Assembly (NCBI RefSeq): GCF_001468135.1
Contig: NZ_LNYU01000008.1
Span: 1 to 36,209, forward strand
Reading direction: 5' to 3'
DNA from: Legionella santicrucis
GTDB lineage: Bacteria > Pseudomonadota > Gammaproteobacteria > Legionellales > Legionellaceae
DNA: 36,209 nt
The stretch's first letter is position 1. Every line of letters begins with the position of its first letter. Positions 8,229 to 15,314 of the stretch are shown here, one piece after another. The position numbers and the translations under genes were made by a program. The notes below the pieces were generated by a model. It was not told the DNA's origin, ran no database searches, and saw only the letters and a program-made list of their open reading frames with translations.

Positions 8229-9800
8229 TTACCTCCGCATTTGTGTGTTTTGTTCTTCTTTTTCCGTTTCGTCACGCAATTTAGTGTTCATCACTTCTTT
8301 ATAATTTTTAAATTTTTGAGCCAGTGAATCTACACCAACGAGCTTCGTACCATTTAACTCATCATGTAAATAACGACTAAAGGAATTCTTGTTGGTACCT
8401 GAAGTGTTAACCGTTTCATTCGCCACTTTTAGTATATTGGCCATAGGCGTATCTTCATTTTTAATCATGTCAAGTAATTTTTGGGCTTGATCTCTACCAT
8501 ATGAACCATGAGATAAAAAACTAAGTCGCCAGCCTGTAGCGTTTTGGTTAGACCATTCTAAATAATTTGTTGCAGCTCTTCGAATTTGCTCTACCGTTTC
8601 TCGAACTTTTACCTTGGCGTCAAATTCATTTTGAACTGATTGTCTTAACGTATCAATTTTCTCTTGATATTTGTCTTGGTATTCTACTGGCAAGGTATTT
8701 TTTTTCTCTTCAAGTTCATTTATTTTGTTGATAAGCGTTTCAAAATGGCCGTGTGCCTCTTTCAACGTTTTAGATTGCTTTATCTGTTCAGGCTTAATGG
8801 CATCGTTTAATTCTTGATTTAATTTCACAAAGGGGTGAAAACCTGTACCTACAATTGTGCGAGCTGCTTCTCTTTGCAGTCTTCCTACCTCTGCATATTT
8901 TGCCATGGCGCTCTCATAGAATCCTTTCTCAGGTTGTTGCAAATCTGTAATCACTTTTTTTATTTCGGGCTCAGAGTCTTTTTTCATTTGTTCTTCTTGT
9001 ACTGCGTTTACTACTCTTTTTTCATCTTCTGTCAGTAGGGGGCCAGGTATTTTTGCTAGTGCTTCGTTTACGAGTTTAACGGTCTCCATGGCCATTAATA
9101 CTTGTGGTGTGTTGGCTATTGAATTGGGAAAAGGCGGCTTTTTCTCAGCCCCAGACGCTATGGCAATTAGTTGACCATAGGTATATCCGTCTACTTTAAT
9201 TCGACCAATATCCTTTCCATTAAATGCATGTCCTTCGCATCCTGGTTTAAAGGGTTGCCCGTCTTTACCTACTTTATTTACGACAGCGATACCACCTCTA
9301 TCAATGAACGTATCATAGGATATATTGTTGGTGTGGTCTTCTACCCACATATGCTCAGGAGTCATTTTTCCTTCACGAAAACCGCCACAAAGGTACATAT
9401 TTTCTACAGGTAATACTGTCTCTTGCAGATTTCTAACGTCAAGAATTTCTTTCATGTTAGACATGCGTTCTTCACGTCTCTCTACTTCTGATGGCTCAGG
9501 AAACGGCTGTATCACATAATCCCTATTTCGCTCCTTTTTGTCTTCTTCAGCCTCATTATGCTCCAGCTCTCTTAATGTTCTTTGGACTGCTCTATCAGTA
9601 CCGATATCCGAATAGGCTACGTTCACTTCGTTACTTTTTTCCCAAGTTGGTGCACTCGCTATGGCAAATACGTGGCAGGATTGTCCTTTATCAACTTTCA
9701 TAAAATGCCCTCCACGTCGTTCATTTATTCCTACTGAAGGGGGTTCATGTTCTTGAAACAAGGCATTGTATGCTGCAGTTGTGTCGTTGGATTTAGGCAT
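8229..9800 (-). CDS. Unknown Legionella-type protein, paralogue 2 (523 aa)
   Basis: Closest relative of paralogue 1; the N-terminal 320 residues are nearly identical apart from a block at about residues 72-84. It keeps the motif set GQSCHVFA, LCGGFREG, PEHMWVEDHT, YDTF and PGCEG. It is 80 residues (240 bp) shorter because only one of the two tandem helical modules is present: the sequence passes directly from FVKLNQ to ELN.AIKPEQIKQSK, as expected from recombination between the modules. The C-terminal helical domain with SHGSYGRDQAQKLL and NKNSFSRYLHD is retained. The tail is Glu-rich (DETEKEEQN) and ends QMRR. Upstream TATAAT and GAGAGG are conserved. Function is unknown; an effector or toxin role is conceivable but unproven. 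Confidence 0.85.
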   Translation of the reverse strand: MPKSNDTTAAYNALFQEHEPPSVGINERRGGHFMKVDKGQSCHVFAIASAPTWEKSNEVNVAYSDIGTDRAVQRTLRELEHNEAEEDKKERNRDYVIQPFPEPSEVERREERMSNMKEILDVRNLQETVLPVENMYLCGGFREGKMTPEHMWVEDHTNNISYDTFIDRGGIAVVNKVGKDGQPFKPGCEGHAFNGKDIGRIKVDGYTYGQLIAIASGAEKKPPFPNSIANTPQVLMAMETVKLVNEALAKIPGPLLTEDEKRVVNAVQEEQMKKDSEPEIKKVITDLQQPEKGFYESAMAKYAEVGRLQREAARTIVGTGFHPFVKLNQELNDAIKPEQIKQSKTLKEAHGHFETLINKINELEEKKNTLPVEYQDKYQEKIDTLRQSVQNEFDAKVKVRETVEQIRRAATNYLEWSNQNATGWRLSFLSHGSYGRDQAQKLLDMIKNEDTPMANILKVANETVNTSGTNKNSFSRYLHDELNGTKLVGVDSLAQKFKNYKEVMNTKLRDETEKEEQNTQMRR

Positions 9801-9849
9801 GATGTGACCTCTCTGCTATTTTAATAATCATCATTTTAATTATAGATAC
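8811..9849 (-). repeat. Long direct repeat, copy B
   Basis: Partner of 6822-7860 at an offset of 1989 bp. Homology continues about 60 bp upstream of the ATG and stops near 9870, where the upstream sequence becomes different from that of paralogues 1 and 3. Confidence 0.85.
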
Positions 9850-9851
9850 AC
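9801..9851 (-). promoter_or_regulatory. Promoter/RBS region of paralogue 2
   Basis: TATAAT on the minus strand (9839-9844) and GAGAGG before the ATG at 9800 are at the same distances as in paralogue 1. The sequence further upstream is not shared, so any operator beyond the -35 could differ. Confidence 0.5.
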
Positions 9852-10169
9852 ATTTCCTATTGTGTGTGCATGAATAAAAAATTTCTGCATAGGCGTCAAA
9901 AATTGGCGAATGCTTTTGCGAGGTGGGATATTTAGAAGAGTGTCACCCCTGTGCGAAAGCAAGGTGTCTATTGAAGGTATGTTGGAAGATAAGGTTTCTA
10001 GCAAGGTTTGTTGTTTTTGCGCATAGGCGTCAATTTTTAAGTTGAGGACTATGCGTTTTTGCGGGAACGACTACAAGTTTCTTAAGTCAGGGCACCTCAG
10101 CCCTCTCGGTTCGAAGTAAAACCACATTCTCTTATACGAAACTTCTATTAAGTTATGATTAATACATTC
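9801..10169. other. Spacer between paralogues 2 and 3
   Basis: These 369 bp hold no supported gene. The string CATAGGCGTCAA occurs at 9888 and again at 10022. The second copy is part of a stem CGCATAG/CTATGCG (10020-10026 with 10049-10055) followed on the plus strand by TTTTTG, which looks like a terminator although no plus-strand gene precedes it. The end, near 10112-10160, resembles the spacer after paralogue 2. Confidence 0.5.
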
Positions 10170-11957
10170 TTAGATCTGCATTCCCTTCGTGTTGCTCTCT
10201 TCTTTTTCCATCTCTTTATGCAATTGAGATTTCATTTCTTCTTTATAGTTTTTAAATTTTTGAGTCAATGAATCTTTACCAACAAGCTCCTTCTTGCCTT
10301 TAAGCTCGTCATGCAAAAAACGACTAAATGAAAACTTATTTGTACCTGAAGAACTGACAGTTTGATTCGCCACTTTCAATATATTGGCGATGGGTGTATC
10401 TTTATTTTCAATCATGGTTATTAATTTTTGAGCCTGTTCCCTGCCATATGAACCATGAGATAAAAAGCTAAATCGAAAACCTTTAGCGTTGTGAGTAGAC
10501 CATTCTAAATAATTTTCTGCCGCCCTTCGAATTTGCTCTACCCTTTCTTGCACCTGTACCTTTTCCTGAAGCGCATTCCCAACTGATTGTTTTAACGTAT
10601 CAATTTTCTCTTGATATTTTGCTTGATATTTTTCTGGCAAGGTATTTTTTTTCTCTTCAAGCTCCTGTATTTTGTTGGTAAGCGTTTCAAAACGACTGTT
10701 TGCCTCTTTTAACGTTTTAGATTGTTTTATCTGCTCAGGCTTAATGGAGTTTAATTCTCGCCCCAACTTCTCTAAATTTTCTGGAAGTGCTAATTCAATT
10801 TTATTTCTTGCCTCATCAATTTTTTGTTGAAATTTTTCTTGGTAATCTACAGATATAGTCCCTTTTTTTGCTTCAAGCTTTCTTACTTCTTCCAATAAGC
10901 CAGTTTTCAGGCGAACGGCCTCATCTAATGAGTCAGAATTTGTGATGGGGTCGGGTTTAATGGCACTTAAATCTTGGCTTAACTTCACAATGGGATTAAA
11001 AGTTGTACCTACGATTGCGGTAGCTACTTCTCTTTGTTGTCTTGCTACTTCTGCCAATTTATTTAGAGCACTTTCATAGTTAACCTTATCTGCTCCGGTC
11101 AAATCGGTCACCACTTTTTTTATTTCGGTATCTGAGTCCTTTTTTATTTGTTCCTCTTGTACTTTGTCCAATATTCTTTGTTCTGCTTCTGTGAACACGG
11201 GTTCAGGTACTTTTGCGAGTGCTTCGTTTACGAGCTTCACAGTCTCCATAGCCATTAACACTTGTGGGGTGTTGGCTATTGAATCGGGAAAAGGTGGCTT
11301 CTTCTCAGCCCCAGAAGCTATGGCAATGAGTTGACCATAAGTATACCCTGCTACTTTAACCCGACCGATTTCATCTCCTTCAAATGGACTTCCTTCACAT
11401 CCAGGTTCAAAGGCTTCCCCGTCTTTGCCTACTCCTTTAACGACAGCGATACCACCTCGGTTGATGAAAGTATCATAAGTTCTATTGTTTGTGTGGTCTT
11501 CGATCCACATATGCTCAGGAGTCATTTTTCCTTCACGAAAACCACCACAAAGATACATATTTTCCACTGGTAATACCGTTTCTTGCAGATTCCTAAGCTG
11601 AAGAATTTCCTCCATGTTGTTCTTGCGTTCTTGCGTTCGTTCCTCTATGGATGGTTCTGGAAACGGTTTTATGACATATTGTGGATTTCTTTCCTTTTTT
11701 CGCTTTTCGGAAAATTCATGCTGATCCTGCCTTTCTAAACGTTCAAATGCTCTCGCTGTACCGATATTTTCATATATTTCGTTTACTGATTTTCGTTTTT
11801 CCCAACTCGGTGCACTTGCTGTAGCAAAGACATGGCAAGACTGCCCAGTATCAACTGTTAAAAAAGGTTCTTTATCTGAATCTAATCCAACTGAAGGAGA
11901 TGAATGTTCTTGAAACAAAGCATTGTACGCTGGCGTTGTGTCTTCGGATTTAGGCAT
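10170..11957 (-). CDS. Unknown Legionella-type protein, paralogue 3 (595 aa)
   Basis: A more diverged member of the four-gene family. The N-terminal domain keeps GQSCHVFA, NMYLCGGFREG, PEHMWIEDHT, YDTF, PGCEG and KVAGYTYGQ. Both helical modules are present: LEAKKGTI...KFQQKIDEARNKIE and LEEKKNTLPEKYQAKYQEK. The C-terminal domain has FRFSFLSHGSYGREQ and NKFSFSRFLHDE. The tail is Glu/Lys-rich (KEMEKEESN) and ends GMQI, like the E-block tails described for Dot/Icm substrates; that reading is inference. No signal peptide or membrane span is seen. Its upstream region is homologous to that of paralogue 1 over about 170 bp. The minus-strand -10 is TATACT and the RBS is TGAGG. Confidence 0.85.
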   Translation of the reverse strand: MPKSEDTTPAYNALFQEHSSPSVGLDSDKEPFLTVDTGQSCHVFATASAPSWEKRKSVNEIYENIGTARAFERLERQDQHEFSEKRKKERNPQYVIKPFPEPSIEERTQERKNNMEEILQLRNLQETVLPVENMYLCGGFREGKMTPEHMWIEDHTNNRTYDTFINRGGIAVVKGVGKDGEAFEPGCEGSPFEGDEIGRVKVAGYTYGQLIAIASGAEKKPPFPDSIANTPQVLMAMETVKLVNEALAKVPEPVFTEAEQRILDKVQEEQIKKDSDTEIKKVVTDLTGADKVNYESALNKLAEVARQQREVATAIVGTTFNPIVKLSQDLSAIKPDPITNSDSLDEAVRLKTGLLEEVRKLEAKKGTISVDYQEKFQQKIDEARNKIELALPENLEKLGRELNSIKPEQIKQSKTLKEANSRFETLTNKIQELEEKKNTLPEKYQAKYQEKIDTLKQSVGNALQEKVQVQERVEQIRRAAENYLEWSTHNAKGFRFSFLSHGSYGREQAQKLITMIENKDTPIANILKVANQTVSSSGTNKFSFSRFLHDELKGKKELVGKDSLTQKFKNYKEEMKSQLHKEMEKEESNTKGMQI

Positions 11958-12140
11958 GACGTTACCTCATTGCTGCTCTAATAACCATCATTTTAAGTAT
12001 AGATACATATTTTCCATTGTGCATGCATGAATAAAAAGTTTACAAATAATGGGGGATTAAGTTGTAATGGAATAATCAAAATTATTTTGTTGCTGCCAAA
12101 TAATGACTGCTTAGGATCATTATTTTTCAAGATATTAGGA
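11958..12140 (-). promoter_or_regulatory. Upstream region of paralogue 3, shared with paralogue 1
   Basis: TATACT (minus strand, 11996-12001) and a TGAGG RBS precede the ATG. The region up to about 12140 aligns with 7812-7985 upstream of paralogue 1, with common strings such as AATAATCAAAATTAT and TTGTTGCTG. Conservation beyond the promoter core suggests a shared regulatory segment, or simply common descent. Confidence 0.45.
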
Positions 12141-12323
12141 GAGTGGGGCAAGGATGTGGATTGGATTAGGATTCTAAATTAGTTATACAGTTGTGCAATA
12201 CCATAATTAGAAAAGTCGTTCAGAAATAAAAACAGAAGTGAGGCTAATTTTGAAGGTAAAAGTGAGTTGCATGAGGCTCAGTAATTCCATGAAAAAATTA
12301 TTGGAGCTTATAAATGCACAAGG

Positions 12324-12347
12324 GTGTCACTACTCATGTAGTGACAC
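12324..12347. terminator. Perfect 10-bp stem-loop downstream of paralogue 4
   Basis: GTGTCACTAC (12324-12333) and GTAGTGACAC (12338-12347) with loop TCAT. It lies 54 bp past the stop of the minus-strand gene. The T tract is weak on both strands (TTT on plus), so termination is likely but not certain. Confidence 0.4.
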
Positions 12348-12400
12348 TTTAAAAATAGTAAAACCGTGCTTAATTTGCTTTTTCAAATCTCGATTTGAGT

Positions 12401-12973
12401 CTAGCGCAGGCTCAAACGATTTTGATCTTCATGTTTTGTTGTATCATGTTTATCATTTTGACCTGAGAAGACTCCTAATTTTGATGGTTTGGGGGCAAAA
12501 GCAGTTAAAGCAGCTACTTGTCCAGCAGTATAACCACTCACTTTTACTCTAAATATTTCATCCCCTTTAAAAGCACTTCCTTCACATCCGGGTCTGAAAG
12601 GCATGCCATCAACGCCGACACTTTTGATTCGTATAATTGGCTGATTTATGAAAGTATCATAAGTATAGCCAGTGGTTCTGTCTTCTAGCCATAAATGTTC
12701 AGGACTAACTTGTCCTTCTCTAAACCCACCACATACATAAAGGTCATCCGCTTCTTCCACTGTTTCATCACGAAGTTTTGCAACATGATTCATGACTTGT
12801 TGTCTTACATTGAAAAGCTGGTTGTCATTTAATCCTTCACCGAAGTTAAGTTTAAATCCGATTCTATTAGTTAGATCTTCAAATAGCGCATTAATATCTC
12901 TTTTTCCAGTAACATCACCACTTAAAGCAAATGTATGGCAAGCTTGATCTTTTATACTAATTGGGTTTGGCAT
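12401..12973 (-). CDS. Short paralogue 4, stand-alone N-terminal domain (190 aa)
   Basis: This protein consists almost only of the N-terminal domain of the family: DQACHTFA (Cys12), LYVCGGFREG (Cys81), PEHLWLEDRT (His93), YDTFIN (Asp106), PGCEGSAFKGDEI and RVKVSGYTAGQ. It lacks the helical modules and the C-terminal domain, ending in a short polar tail (HDTTKHEDQNRLSLR). I chose ATG at 12973 because the protein then starts MPNPISIKDQ, like MPKS in the long copies, and a GGTG lies about 8 bp upstream; an ATG at 12985 is the alternative. As the most diverged member it shows which residues are under constraint. Function is unknown. Confidence 0.8.
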   Translation of the reverse strand: MPNPISIKDQACHTFALSGDVTGKRDINALFEDLTNRIGFKLNFGEGLNDNQLFNVRQQVMNHVAKLRDETVEEADDLYVCGGFREGQVSPEHLWLEDRTTGYTYDTFINQPIIRIKSVGVDGMPFRPGCEGSAFKGDEIFRVKVSGYTAGQVAALTAFAPKPSKLGVFSGQNDKHDTTKHEDQNRLSLR

Positions 12974-13288
12974 TATAATCACCATTAAGATTAAATTGGA
13001 TAATTATTGTAAATAAATTGGATTGTTTATTCAAGATACTTATGTTTTAAAATTCGGCTGATTTGATATTTATGTTGCAATACTTTCGATTTATCTTATT
13101 GCATTCATCGTTAAATTAACATGAATTTAAGGTAGGACTATGAATCATTACATGGCCCAAAGCAAACCAGATAGATACTGGTTCTAATAAAATCTTTATT
13201 TCGAGCTTTATGCTAAATTACAAGAATTAATGTGAGTCGTTGCTCATTTAGTTATATAATTGGAACAAAGCTTCTAATTGATAACTTT
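12974..13288. other. Divergent intergenic region
   Basis: About 315 bp of AT-rich DNA between the divergent paralogue 4 and the asparaginase gene, so it should hold two promoters. On the minus strand TACAAT occurs near 13008. A 15-codon frame (13140-13187, plus) is preceded by AAGGTAGGA. No clear operator was found. Confidence 0.4.
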
Positions 13289-14299
13289 ATGCGCAAGCGA
13301 ATTTTAATACTGAATACGGGTGGCACCATTAGTTGTATCAAAACCAAAAATGGTTATGAACCATCCTTGGGTTATGTGGCATCAGCATTACAGCAGATTC
13401 CTTTGCTTCAACACCAAGATATGCCTGAATATACCATCAAGGAATACCAGCCTTTACTCGATTCTTCCAATATGACGGTGCATGATTGGAACAGAATTGC
13501 GAAAGACATTGCGGATGATTATGATCATTTTGATGGCTTCGTCGTTTTTCATGGCACGGATACAATGGCTTACACGGCTTCAGCTTTATCATTTATGTTG
13601 GAGAATTTGGGAAAGCCTGTGATTATTACTGGTTCTCAGATTCCTTTATCTGAAGTCCGTAATGATGCTATTGATAATGTGGTTACTTCTTTATGGTTAT
13701 GTGCACATCAACCAATACATGAGGTATGTATTTATTTTAATCAACATTTGCTACGTGGGAATCGAACGCAAAAAATAAGTTCTCAGGGATTTAAAGCGTT
13801 TGATTCTCCCAATTATGCTCATTTAGCATCTATAGGAATTGAGATTAAAGTACATCAAAACCTTTTATTAAAAAGACCACAAAAGTCCTTTCATTTACAA
13901 ACCATTGAACCCCAATTTATCGCTAATTTTAGGTTATTTCCAGGTTTTGCTACGGATGTTTTAGCATATATATTAAATCAACCCTTATGTGGTTTAATTT
14001 TAGAGACGTATGGTGCAGGGAATGCACAAAATAATGATCCGCGTTTTTTAAAACAACTGACAGATGCTTGCGCACGTGGGGTAATCATTATTAATTGTAC
14101 CCAATGTCAGCAAGGAGGCGTGGAGATGAGTCAATATGCTACAGGACATTCTTTAAAAGAAGCAGGACTTATTAGTGGCCATGACATGACTCCAGAGGCG
14201 GCTCATTGTAAGTTATTGTATTTATTGAGTAAAAGATTGGATATTATAAAAATAAAACAATTAATGGAAACTGATCTTTGTGGTGAGTTAACTTCATAG
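13289..14299 (+). CDS. ansA: Type I (cytoplasmic) L-asparaginase
   Basis: Hydrolyses L-asparagine to aspartate and ammonia. The frame is open from a GTG at 13232, but ATG at 13289 gives MRKRILILNTGGTIS, the expected start, and 336 residues against 338 for E. coli AnsA. Catalytic threonines are visible: Thr13 in NTGGTIS, and Thr90-Asp91 in VVFHGTDTMAYTASALSFM. GKPVIITGSQIPL follows, as in AnsA. There is no signal peptide, in agreement with the cytoplasmic type. The stop codon sits inside a terminator hairpin, and the next gene is convergent. It appears to be a single-gene transcript. No strong RBS is visible. Confidence 0.93.
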   Translation: MRKRILILNTGGTISCIKTKNGYEPSLGYVASALQQIPLLQHQDMPEYTIKEYQPLLDSSNMTVHDWNRIAKDIADDYDHFDGFVVFHGTDTMAYTASALSFMLENLGKPVIITGSQIPLSEVRNDAIDNVVTSLWLCAHQPIHEVCIYFNQHLLRGNRTQKISSQGFKAFDSPNYAHLASIGIEIKVHQNLLLKRPQKSFHLQTIEPQFIANFRLFPGFATDVLAYILNQPLCGLILETYGAGNAQNNDPRFLKQLTDACARGVIIINCTQCQQGGVEMSQYATGHSLKEAGLISGHDMTPEAAHCKLLYLLSKRLDIIKIKQLMETDLCGELTS

Positions 14300-14323
14300 C
14301 CTAGATTGCCCCAGGCTATGTTT
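14295..14323 (+). terminator. Terminator of the asparaginase gene
   Basis: CATAGCCT (14295-14302) pairs with AGGCTATG (14313-14320), followed by TTTCTC. The stop TAG (14297-14299) lies within the left arm. Confidence 0.55.
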
Positions 14324-14344
14324 CTCGCTGGAATTAAAGCGAGA
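14323..14344 (-). terminator. Stem-loop at the end of the convergent gene
   Basis: TCTCGCT (14323-14329) pairs with AGCGAGA (14338-14344). The stop of the minus-strand gene (14334-14336) lies in the loop. The T tract on the minus strand is missing, so this may be only a 3' stabilising hairpin. Confidence 0.35.
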
Positions 14345-15200
14345 GTGATTCCATGACAACTGGTTTTTTAAGTGAAGCAATTTCTTCGAGTACGTGCTGC
14401 ATACAAACTTCTAATCGACCTCTGCTTGGTTTGAGCGTGGGTGCTTTCACATTCGCTGTTGCAAAAAATGAGAGGCTAACTGGAACGCTCGTTATCGGCT
14501 GTGCTTGCCTACAAATTTCAGCATTTTCTCGTTTAATTGCATCTACTTCTCGAAGCACCAATTCTTGACGCATCCCATCATATTCGTCTCCTTCTTTTAC
14601 CCCTTCTAGTAGGTCATTACATTTTTTCAGATGAGAAAGCAAACAAGCTTCCTTGTGCTCTCTGACACTAACAGTGGATGTAGCTCCAACAAGTGATGAA
14701 ACAGCCTTAACAATGTAGCCTTCATCGACAGGGTTAAAAATATTTTCACCGAAATAGTATGCGGCATGGGCACAAAGAATATTAAAGGGATGTTTTGAGT
14801 TTTTTATATCACTAAGAGGAAAGGGGACAGTTGCCTCATTAGTCTTAAAGGTCAAGGTGGAAATGGTATTATAAAATCGTTCCAAATTGGAATTCATTTC
14901 GGTTAAGGTTGTATTCAAATTCCCACGAGCATATTGATATTCTTTGCGCTTTCCTTCGACTTCCGCATCGAGTTCGGCAATTGCTTTCTTTAAAGCAAGT
15001 AAACTCTGTAAATCTGTTTCCTTGGGCACAAAGTCATCAATTTGTCTCCTTAGTTTAAGGGTTAACTCCTTTTGTGCTTCAGAAAGCTCTGCGTTTCTAA
15101 AACCGCCAAACCAGCTTTGGTTTTTAGCACTCGAGTCTTCCATCGACTTGTCTAGGCATTGAAGCATTAATCTTTTAGCTGCTCTAATAAAAACGGTCAT
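14334..15200 (-). CDS. Unknown coiled-coil protein (288 aa)
   Basis: I do not recognise this protein. It is soluble, with no signal peptide and no membrane span. Residues about 40-115 are strongly helical and probably coiled coil (KELTLKLRRQIDDF, LLALKKAIAELDAEVEGKRK). The middle holds a Cys-His stretch (ILCAHAAYYFGENIF) and a second charged helical part (EACLLSHLKKCNDLLEG, LVLREVDAIKRENAEI). The C-terminal 60 residues are less charged and end MESLSL. The start is well supported: AAGGAG lies about 8 bp before ATG at 15200. It is convergent with asparaginase and divergent from glmU. Such orphan coiled-coil genes are common in Legionella, and some are translocated; nothing in the sequence proves that here. 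Confidence 0.75.
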   Translation of the reverse strand: MTVFIRAAKRLMLQCLDKSMEDSSAKNQSWFGGFRNAELSEAQKELTLKLRRQIDDFVPKETDLQSLLALKKAIAELDAEVEGKRKEYQYARGNLNTTLTEMNSNLERFYNTISTLTFKTNEATVPFPLSDIKNSKHPFNILCAHAAYYFGENIFNPVDEGYIVKAVSSLVGATSTVSVREHKEACLLSHLKKCNDLLEGVKEGDEYDGMRQELVLREVDAIKRENAEICRQAQPITSVPVSLSFFATANVKAPTLKPSRGRLEVCMQHVLEEIASLKKPVVMESLSL

Positions 15201-15314
15201 CGCTCTACTCCTTGAACTGCAATTTAGTTATCATACCTTTATTGTTATTTATAGTTAGGTAGATTGTTTCATTGCATACCTGTTATTGTTTTTAACCTAG
15301 GAAATTATAATTTC

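Larger units (their letters stand above)
11958..12400. other. Spacer between paralogues 3 and 4
   Basis: These 443 bp hold the paralogue 3 upstream region on the right side of the gene, then about 200 bp of unassigned AT-rich sequence, then the hairpin at 12324-12347 downstream of paralogue 4. A plus-strand frame from 12238 overlaps the 3' end of paralogue 4 and is not convincing. Confidence 0.5.

Noticed and set aside
7812..12140. PmrA- or CpxR-type boxes upstream of the paralogues
   Set aside because: TTAAT-like strings occur by chance in such AT-rich DNA; no properly spaced pair was found.
12238..12552. 104-codon plus-strand frame
   Set aside because: Its second half is antisense to the conserved 3' part of paralogue 4 and no RBS is seen.
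6000..12985. Insertion sequence or prophage as the source of the paralogue cluster
   Set aside because: No transposase, integrase, tRNA or clear target duplications were seen; simple tandem duplication explains the data.
13232..13288. Upstream GTG start for the asparaginase
   Set aside because: The extra 19 residues have no family similarity, and ATG at 13289 gives the expected N-terminus and length.
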